DNA of 64,000 nt. Origin: Spongilla lacustris (taxonomy: Eukaryota; Porifera; Demospongiae; Spongillida; Spongillidae). A program made the translations under genes and the position numbers. The stretch covers positions 5,468,397 to 5,532,396 of the forward strand of contig OX442432.1 in assembly GCA_949361645.1 (NCBI GenBank). Direction: 5' to 3'. Under the pieces are notes generated by a model. That model was not told the DNA's origin. It was given only the letters and a program-made list of their open reading frames with translations, and searched no databases. Shown piece by piece: positions 55,990 to 64,000 of this stretch; the first letter of the stretch is position 1; every line of letters starts with the position of its first letter.

Positions 55990-56420
55990 CCATGGTCTGG
56001 GAAGAGGAGGTGAGGGAAGAGGAGGAGGTGAGGGAAGAGGAGGTGAGGGAAGAGGAGGAGGTGAGGGAAGTGGAGGAGGTGAGGGAAGAGGAGGTGAGGG
56101 AAGAGGAGGAGGTGAGGGAAGAAGAGGTGAGGGAAGAGGAGGTGAGGGAAGAGGAGGAGGTGAGGGAAGAGGAGGTGAGGGAAGAGGAGGAGGTGAGGGA
56201 AGAGGAGGAGGTGAGGGAAGAGGAGGAGGTGAGGGAAGAGGAGGAGGTGAGGGAAGAGGAGGAGGTGAGGGAAGAGGAGGAGGTGAGGGAAGAGGAGGAG
56301 GTGAGGGAAGAGGAGGAGGTGAGGGAAGAGGAGGAGGTGAGGGAAGAGGACGAGGTGAGGGAAGAGGAGGAGGTGAGGGAAGAGGAGGAGGTGAGGGTAA
56401 GGAGGAGGTGAGGGAAGAGG
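55990..56420. repeat. Purine-rich 15/18-bp minisatellite
   Basis: About 25 copies of GAGGAGGTGAGGGAA-type units mix 15- and 18-base lengths, a strict purine strand of over 400 bases. It could form triplex or quadruplex structures. Long frames are repeat artefacts. Confidence 0.95.
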
Positions 56421-56429
56421 AGATTTGTT

Positions 56430-57715
56430 CACTATATTAAGAATTTGTATAACTATCAAGATCATTATTAAACTGGAGTTAATTATTCAATAAACTATTA
56501 ATAAATCTGGAAGGCGTATAGCTGGGATAAAAACTTTAATGAATTGGAGGACACTATAATATCTGCTACAAATACTTTTGAGTGGACAATCTAATCACAA
56601 TCACATCTCCCCTCCATTTATAGTACCATGTGTAAACACACTATGATGGGGGGGGGGCAAGCATGGTTCATTCATTGTATGATGGGAAGTGCCCAGCAGC
56701 TTGAGGGGGAGGGGAATATGCAAGGAGAGAGAGGGATGTGAACATGGTGAGTGTGAATTATCGTTGTGGGAAGTGGTTCAGTCTGATTATATCATTTTCA
56801 GCAACAAGATGAGCAGACTCCAAAGGACCAGCGGAACTACAGACACAGGCCAAAGTGAACCCTTCACGTCCCATCCATTTGCAATTTGCAGACCCTACTA
56901 CTGTTTTCATTACACTTCAATGGCCATGTGTATGTCTGTGTGGTTGTATGGCTTGTTGTCTGTGGCTGTGTAGAATATGGAGTGTATGTTCATTTCTGAA
57001 CTGTTATGAGGATACAGAAGATGGAGGACAAGGGAGGTACAAAGATGGAGGACAAGGGAGGTACAAAGGTTGAGGATGGGGGAGTTACAAAGATGGAGGA
57101 TGGGGGAGACAAGGATAGAGGTTTGTCTTCCGCATCCTCCATCTTTATCTCCCCTATCTTTCCCCATAATGTACCAAGCTAGTTACATAGCATGGATAGT
57201 TCCTCAGTACATGTGAGTGCTACCTTCATCACAATACTTGTCTATTGACACGTAACTACAACTCATGTTGACCCGGTCAGCAAGCTATTCCCTGCTTCAT
57301 CCAATATCACTACGAACACAAACAACACATACATACATAAAAAATATGATTCCTTTCCTTGAATGTGCCTGGAGCATCTAGGCTTTTGAAGAGTACTGTT
57401 GCCTGATTTGACCTCTTCTCTTTTGCACACACACTTGGATTACCTAGGAGGTTGATTTAGGCATACACATTTTATCCCAGGGAATCAAATCCAGGATGGC
57501 CCCTGTAAAGCTACACTCTTTCCCACATCTCTCAACATTGACCTTTGGACTTTGCCTTACCTACCACCAGCCCCAGTGTGACATCTTCTGACTCCAGAGC
57601 ATTTGGGCTGGAAGCTAGCTTGATACCGAATGCAAATGGCTGCATAAAAGCAGCTTTGTTGTCATAGCAACTGTTCTGCTTTTTTTTAAGGCGAAATCAG
57701 AATGTTATAAACTCA
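56430..57715. other. Spacer with a small inverted minisatellite
   Basis: No gene recognised. At 57018-57170 several GATGGAGGACAAGGGAGG-type units are followed by CCTCCATCTTTATC, an inverted copy. Confidence 0.5.
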
Positions 57716-57719
57716 TGTG

Positions 57720-58259
57720 TCCATGCATGGCAACATTGATACATGCATGTCCCATTTGATTGGCTGTTGTAGGCGATGATGACATGATGTGCTCAAATTC
57801 CCACTCTTTTGCAAATGCCTGGAATTCTTGAGATGGGAATTCAGAACCATCATCTGAGTGTACTGTAACTGGAACCCCATGCCTTTCAAAATGCTCTTTG
57901 GTAGCTTCCACCACAGAGGCTGTGGTTGTCTGCTGAAGCTTGCAGATCTCAAAGAAGTCTGTGAAGTCTACTATGACTAAATAGTCCTTCCCTTTCAAAT
58001 AGACACATGCCCACTTTTCCTGTGGTTTATTTGGAATACTATGGCTCTTTAGGTTGAGCTGGTGAATCCTTCTCACACACATCACAGTTAACAGTAATCT
58101 GCCTGATATCCTCCACCATTCCAGGCCAATACACAGCATCTCTGGCTCTGCTCGGTATTGATTGTGAACCTTGATGACTTGAGTGTAACGGTGGGAGAAA
58201 ATCCCTCTCATCTCCTTTAGAACAACCACTTGGCCACCTTTAGTAGATGCAATTTTCAT
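57720..58259 (-). mobile_element. Ty3/gypsy-like integrase core remnant
   Basis: The minus frame gives GKDYLVIVDFTDFFEICKLQ, VVEATKEHFERHGVPVT, VHSDDGSEFPSQEFQAFAKE and FEHIMSSSP. Two of the catalytic acids are visible (Asp in VDFTD, Asp in HSDDGS). The segment with the final Glu is lost: the reading changes to TTANQMGHACI. The zinc-binding N-terminal part is frameshifted. Confidence 0.65.
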
Positions 58260-59395
58260 TAATGCATGCCACTATCTTACACTTCTATTACATGCAGCCT
58301 CCTGAGGATGGCTCTAGCATTTGCTCTGGTCAGGACAATGGTTAGGGTGGGAAAGAAGTTGAATACAGCCTGGGTAGAGTGAGCATTAAAATTAAAAGAA
58401 ATTATCTTGTCAAGAGTTTCTCTTGCTCTATAGTTATTTTCCCACCTCCATGAAGTAAATTACTTGAGGTGTTTACAAACCACCACCAAACACTTCTACC
58501 ACTAGGGGCCACATGACCACCGTGTATCATTCTTATATTATGTCTCCCCTATGATCATGTATGTTTAACTTTTCTGTAGACACAGCAGCTGCCAGCTGCC
58601 ATCCTGTTGTACTGACATTGATTTGGCACTTTGAGATCAAAGGCAGCCAGGTTACTACCCATATCCACATTCATACTTTGCAATTAGTGGGCTCCGTGGC
58701 AACATTCCATAAGCAATTGGTTGTGGCAGGTGACCACATCTCTGTGCAAGTTGAAACTTAAAGAATAATTTAATTTCTAATTGGTCTATTTACACCCCTG
58801 TTTATGGTTAAGAGTATTATTTTACAGGAGTGTTTTCTTGAAGGGCATGTCATAACCTATTTAGCTACCAAAACTGTGAGTCGTGTATAACTCATTTAAA
58901 CGGCTCTAATAAATTTGCATTATCATAATATTATGGCTTGGTTTATTTAAAATAACATTTCTTAGCACTAAAAACTGGTTTGATTAAAATATTTAAACTA
59001 GTAAACCATGAAATCAAGACATTTTAACCACAAAAAAGTCAAGTTCAAGAATGTTTTAAAAATGATAATACCAGTGAGTGTGGCTGAATAAAGTAGTTCC
59101 CTGGTAGTGAGCATTTCCTTGGCAAATTAAACGAAGCTTTAGACCTACATATCAAAATTGTATTGTTAACAAGGAATTGCATTTGAGTTTAGAGGGCTTG
59201 ATATTTTTTTGTTCATCACTTGATTACATTTTTAAAAGTACAGTTTAGGACAGAATTCTTGGATATTTTCCTAGTAAGCAGAACGATAACAGTGACTCGG
59301 AAATCAGCTGGCATTGTTCTGCAACTTGACAGCATATATGCATATTACATGTATGCAGCCATTTGCTACTTGAAATGCAGTAACAGTGTATATAC
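58260..59395. other. No feature recognised
   Basis: AT-rich spacer without supported genes or clear repeats. Confidence 0.5.
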
Positions 59396-59404
59396 CATAA
59401 AGAC

Positions 59405-59712
59405 ATGTGCACTATCATGTGTATTGTCATGTGTATTGTCATGTGCATTGTCATGTGTATTGTCATGTGTATTGTCATGTGCATTATCATGTGTATTGTC
59501 ATGTGTATTATCATTTGTATTGTCATGTGTATTGTCATGTGTATTATCATGTGTATTGTCATGTGTATTGTCATGTGTATTGTCATGTGTATTGTCATGT
59601 GCATTGTCATGTGTATTGTCATGTGTATTGTCATGTGTATTGTCATGTGTATTGTCATGTGCATTGTCATGTGTATTGTCATGTGCATTGTCATGTGCAT
59701 TGTCATGTGCAT
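59405..59712. repeat. 12-bp minisatellite, about 25 copies
   Basis: The unit is TCATGTGTATTG with a C/T variant. The period is divisible by three, so every frame stays open. Confidence 0.96.
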
Positions 59713-60394
59713 AAAGTAAAAAAAAATTAGCATGAACAAGTAACACAGAATAATAAGTTTAGAAAGAGATACTGGCATCATTCCTGTTATTTCTCCATTT
59801 ATTGGTGCAAGAACCCCTTAGGCAATGATTTGTCACTCTGAGGAATGCAAATGACAGCCTTGCTCATACTCATCCCAGCAATTCATTCTATGACTTCTCC
59901 CACTTGAGTGCAATTTTCTGAGCAAGGTATTTGATAAAGAAATTTTGCTCCTCGGCTACGTATCAGCATACCAACATAGCATGTGCATATATCCTGCATT
60001 TGAGACGAGAAGATAGCATGGCACTTTATGCATCTCAATCTCCAGCTACTGCACAAAACGATATTGGACTTGGTCCAATATACCTTACCACTCTTATGTG
60101 TAGGCAAGTACCTACTGATACAATCCCAAGTAACTCTAATAGCAATTAAAAATAATAGGCTGAGAGATATATTTGTCTTCAGACTTTGTGTTGACCCATC
60201 ATCAGTCATACACTTGCTTCCAAAAGTATACTTAAGTGGAAAGGTGAGTGTAAAGCAGGTCTGCCATATTCCCAATCCTTAATCAGTATGTCAGCAGGAC
60301 AGGAATAAACCTGTTCATGGCAAAGCCACAACCTGCTCCAGCTCAACACTCTAACATGACATGACAACATGAAGTTGAGTTGTCAAAGTAGAAA

Positions 60395-60660
60395 TGACAC
60401 TAAATGTCAGGAGCTAGGGTGTGTTGAAACCTATTGTTCCTGGAGTAAACTTGAGAAACTCAGAAACCGGCTTTTAGTAGGGTGGCTTCCCCAACTTTAA
60501 AAGCTCCAATCTAATAAATCCGCTGTGCTTTTGGAACTTTATGGCTGTTTCAATCTAGTATTACTGCATGTTTTGTATGTTAATGAGATATTACAGTGAG
60601 ATATGACTAGACACTGGTCAGAGCCAATGCAAAGGCCCTGCTAAGCAGAGTTAACCCAAA
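60395..60660 (+). mobile_element. Retroelement C-terminal remnant (family B)
   Basis: Broken frames give NDTKCQELGCVETYCSWSK, KSAVLLELYGC and TLVRANAKALLSRV in order, matching the family B tail. Confidence 0.5.
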
Positions 60661-61020
60661 GAGTTAGTTTCATATGTATTGTTTTGTTTAAGTACACGAT
60701 ATAAGAATGAGCCATATATTAAAACAACTGATTTTAAACCAATCTTCGTGAGTAAAGGTGGGTTGAGGTATCCCATATAAGCATACAGTGGAATTGCCAG
60801 TTTACTACGTGTTACGTAGACAGCAGTGGGGGTGTGAATTGTGGGGTGAATTGAATCATAGCTGCATTCCGATTACAAAAAAAAAAAAAAAAAAAAAGTA
60901 CAACAACAAAAAAAAAGCAGTAGCCACTGCGCCAGATAGTCAAAAGATAATAATTCAAACACAGCAACACACATATATAATCTACCAACATACAATATCA
61001 CCTTCTCCAACAATTTTATC
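60660..61020. other. 3' flank of aquaglyceroporin D
   Basis: Poly-A tracts at 60879-60897 and 60908-60916 on the plus strand (poly-T in the gene's sense). No gene was recognised. Confidence 0.5.
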
Positions 61021-62133
61021 TTATTCCGCTTGCTGTTTAAAACTGCGCTTTGCCATCCTGGCCACCACCCAGTCGTACAGCGCAGCTCCAATCGGCCCGC
61101 CAATGAGCGGTCCAACTATGTACACCCAGAAGCCGTTTCTTGGGCCTGGGATGGCAATCCTACCCCACCCAGCAGCTGCAGCAAATATCCTCGGCCCCAT
61201 AACCTTGGCAGGGTTCAAGCCAGCTTGAGTCAGCGGTGCGTACAAGCTGATGAGAACAGCGACTGTTAGACCGATCAGGACAGGAACTGCAGACTTGTTC
61301 TTTCGGTCGACTCTACCAACACTGCTGTTGTTTGGATCAGAGAAACTGAATATCATGAAGACCAGTATCCCCGTTGCCCAGGCCTCGACGGCCACTGCCT
61401 TTTCAGGAGAGACGACTTCATCGGTCGTATTATTTAAGTACAGAAGGTACGCCGGACTTGGGAAGTACGCGCCAAAGATAGCGGCCGTCGCGATGGAGTT
61501 GTTCTGTCCCCTGACAATGCGGTTCTCTATTTCGTAAAGTTCTATGGAGTCCCAGTACGCCCCGTACAATACAACTGCAGCTAAAAACGCAGCGAAGAGC
61601 TGCGCCACCATATATGGAACTATCTTCTTCCACGAAAACACTCTCCACCTCACGATTCCGAAGGCGAGCGTCACGGCCGGGTTGAGATGAGAGTTAGAGA
61701 AGTACGCGGTGCTGTAGATGCTGATGCCCACGCCCATCCCGGTAACGAAGGCCACATTCCAAAGACCGATCTCCGTGTTTAGCAATATGTCCGTGGCGGT
61801 AACAGTGATTGCGATCATCGTCAGGACAAATGTCCCTATGAATTCCCCGCCCAGCTCGGCGAGAACCCTAACGACCCTTTTGGTGAACACCCTTTTCAGA
61901 CAGCGGAGGAATTTGTTATCTGGCTGAGGAGTTAAGGCAGCATCGCCCACAAGTGGACGTGAGTCCCCAGCAGTTACTGTAACTTCTTTGTCGATTAGCT
62001 TGATGTCTTCGTTAACAAGAGGATTTTCCATTTCCGTCGTTCTCAGACGAGCCATTACTTGCGCCGACGTAGGAGGACTAGCAATTCGCACGTGACCAGC
62101 TGGTGGGGAAAAAGTTAATAAAAGTCCTAACAT
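61021..62133 (-). CDS. Aquaglyceroporin-like channel D with altered selectivity filter
   Basis: An intronless frame of 370 residues from the first ATG. Met27 (62055, MARLRTTEMENP) is the more likely start by comparison with copy B, giving 344 residues. NPA motifs are intact at 151-153 (HLNPAVT) and 307-309, but the second is followed by KVMGPR rather than RDFGPR. The filter arginine is Lys310 and the glycerol-type Asp is Val311. The rest of the channel (GLWNVAFVTGMGVGISIY, LTQAGLNPAK, GFWVYIVGPLIGGP) matches the other copies. It is clearly expressed-looking and undamaged, so the change may alter solute choice. It has the longest N-terminal tail of the four. Confidence 0.88.
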   Translation of the reverse strand: MLGLLLTFSPPAGHVRIASPPTSAQVMARLRTTEMENPLVNEDIKLIDKEVTVTAGDSRPLVGDAALTPQPDNKFLRCLKRVFTKRVVRVLAELGGEFIGTFVLTMIAITVTATDILLNTEIGLWNVAFVTGMGVGISIYSTAYFSNSHLNPAVTLAFGIVRWRVFSWKKIVPYMVAQLFAAFLAAVVLYGAYWDSIELYEIENRIVRGQNNSIATAAIFGAYFPSPAYLLYLNNTTDEVVSPEKAVAVEAWATGILVFMIFSFSDPNNSSVGRVDRKNKSAVPVLIGLTVAVLISLYAPLTQAGLNPAKVMGPRIFAAAAGWGRIAIPGPRNGFWVYIVGPLIGGPIGAALYDWVVARMAKRSFKQQAE

Positions 62134-62540
62134 TCACGTGATCGATCTATAACGTCAGCATAATAAGACCCTTTGCAGAGTGATGTTGTGTAGCCACCGC
62201 CATCGTGGAGGACCAGTTTCGAGACTCGTACGGATATAAATTGTCTAAAAGCTGTAACTTATCATCTCTTTTTTTTAGTCTTGAATAGATGCAAAATAAC
62301 CTGTCTCCTTGAGTTCGATGCCATTCATGTCGGATGTTTATATAAAACTGCAAAGGGTCTATTGATATTGACAATACAATCGACGTCACGCGCATCGTGT
62401 TTACAATTTTTTAATCATAATGCTGGGGACGAGAAAGCGGACGAGAGCGAACGCCGGAGGAAAGTTAGCGGGGCTTCACCCCACGCAATATACACGCGAT
62501 TATCCATTAATTTTATTACGTATATATAGCAACATACACA
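62134..62540. other. 5' flank of aquaglyceroporin D
   Basis: Presumed promoter; no clear TATA box. No other gene was recognised. Confidence 0.5.
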
Positions 62541-63930
62541 TGTAGGCTTTAATACAGAAGAAGATTGTGGAATTGAGGAACAGTGTTGTCAAAGTGTCCA
62601 AAGTGGCTGAAGCACAAACTCAAGCAGCTTTTACTGCCTTGGCTAAGTCTTTACAGTTTGAATGGTCATGCATACTTACAATGCATACTCCTCAACTTTG
62701 ATGATGAGTACGTCCCAATTCAAGATGCAGGGGCACTTTATATCCAATCAAGAGCATTGCCTGTTCCGGGTATGGGAGTCTATAACCCAGTTGAAACTGC
62801 CGAAGTCATTTTTGCAACATCCAGAGCTGGCACGACAAATATTGTGGATGCCATCAAAGGCTATAAACACAACGTGCACACAAGATTCTTCAGCAGAACG
62901 ATGAGGACAAGCTAGCTTCTGTCCTAGCTACATTGGATTCAAAAACCGGCAAGATAAGCTAGATCAGTTGGAAATAAGTCATCATCGTTGTAAGGGTCTG
63001 GGGACCCTTATCTAAGGATATAATTACGTAACATTAATTGTATCGTATATATCAAGAAGCGGCTCTTGGCGGGACGCTACAGCAGGAGGGAAAGAACGAT
63101 CCTTTTCCGCGGACCCCTTCGTAAAGAATGTTATCGAAACCTATTGGACGATTTAGAAATGTATGAATGCTAAAGGACTATTTAAGCATACAGTTGTGTG
63201 TATGTAGATCATCGTGCGCCTACCTATAAAGGTTATATACCCTATACGGCCAGGGTTATAGCGCAAGCCGCGTATCGTCGCGCTCTACCAAGGACAGTCA
63301 AGGCGGAACCTTCACAATCGTGGTTAACAGTCTTGCGCATTGCTCCCATAATTTTGACCTGTCATCGACTGAATTCTGTGTCTCATTGGCACTACGTTAC
63401 CACAGACCTCTCCTGAAGGCACCAGCTAATTGTGATGGGTGTGGTGGCGTTTTCAACTTGACACATGTTCTTGATTGCAGGAAAAGTGGCCTGGTGATCC
63501 AATACCACTATATAGCATCAGGAGGCAGCCAATGATACATGTGGCATACCTTCTCTGGTAGCAGATTTCAGTATTAGAGGCAGTGTCAAACAGCTGCAAT
63601 GTTCGATATATGTCATTGACACTGATGATCCCTCATATTCACACAGAGACATTGCCTCCATCCTATCATTGGCTGAACAAGAAAAGCGGAGGAAACACAG
63701 TGATGCAGCAGAAGCCCAACATGCCTCATTTACACCTCTAGTTGCATCCATTGAGGCTGAGAAGCTGAACTGAGTTTCATTCAGCTCCTTGCTGGAAAAA
63801 AACGTATTCTGAAGTTACAGGATGGATACGAGCCAGGTATGCCTCAGAGGACTCCCAACGTAGTGGAGAAGCGAGACGATGGAACTGGGCTACCAGAACT
63901 TACATGTGTATGTGTGTGAGGGTGTGTTGT
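62540..63930 (+). mobile_element. Retroelement pol C-terminal remnant (family C), longest copy
   Basis: Broken plus frames give, in order, TQAAFTALAKSLQFEW, DDEYVPIQDA, AEVIFATSRAGTTNIVDAIK, SFNFDLS-like and LALRYHRPLLKAPANCDGC, GGVFNLTHVLDC, IPSLVADFSIRG, IDTDDPSYSHRD, AEAQHASFTPLVASI and a WIRARYA-like end. The Cys/His block and the D-T-D motif follow the same plan as families A and B. Stops and frameshifts occur throughout. Confidence 0.55.
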
Positions 63931-64000
63931 GTGTGTGTGCAAAAAATGTGTCGATGTGTGCGCTTAGTCCTCTTATTATGTATTGTTTTGTTTTGTATAC

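Noticed and set aside
55950..56465. Frames of 139-171 codons on both strands
   Set aside because: Purine-rich minisatellite; all frames are open because the unit contains no stop.
59220..59781. Several frames over 100 codons
   Set aside because: 12-bp tandem repeat with period divisible by three.

Overview
The window is animal nuclear DNA, most likely from a sponge or another early-branching metazoan. The evidence is intron-split genes with GT-AG junctions, a recognisable metazoan DNA-repair E3 ligase (RFWD3), aquaglyceroporin-type channels, very abundant mini- and microsatellites, and decayed retroelement fragments of a type I associate with sponge and cnidarian genomes. The taxon call is inference. 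Nothing suggests a bacterial or plasmid origin.

Layout. (1) 1-831 holds the 3' end of a plus-strand C2H2 zinc-finger gene. It runs tail-to-tail into (2) an RFWD3 orthologue on the minus strand (start codon 15903, stop 1399). I could rebuild 13 coding exons in consistent phase, giving about 711 residues. Its introns are packed with minisatellites, a TTAA-flanked DNA element and a fold-back repeat. (3) 16876-17423 is a small unrecognised gene that appears to be frameshifted near its end. (4) 17708-18590 is a retroelement remnant. (5) 19412-36960 is an array of intronless Arf-type small GTPase genes: one decayed plus-strand copy, then seven minus-strand copies in tandem. Six are full length or nearly so, and one has a shortened N-terminus. 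Each unit carries a TATA-type promoter, a conserved short palindrome and, in most cases, a homopolymer C tract just 3' of the gene. Four units carry the same retroelement tail, and six carry a hammerhead-like core motif. (6) 38996-62133 holds four intronless aquaglyceroporin genes about 6-9 kb apart (one plus, three minus) and a short relic of a fifth. The last one has lost the selectivity-filter arginine. (7) Between and after the channels lie minisatellites, small inverted-repeat elements, pieces of a Ty3/gypsy-like retrotransposon (gag, protease, integrase) and several retroelement C-terminal fragments.

How it fits together. RFWD3 acts in replication-stress and crosslink repair. The Arf array and the aquaporin set are two independent local gene-family expansions, both intronless and so possibly founded by retrocopies. 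The Arf array shows a higher-order duplication pattern and mosaic flanks, which suggests unequal exchange and gene conversion. No operon-like arrangement, CRISPR array or tRNA/rRNA gene was recognised. I ran no database search, so all family calls rest on motif recognition.
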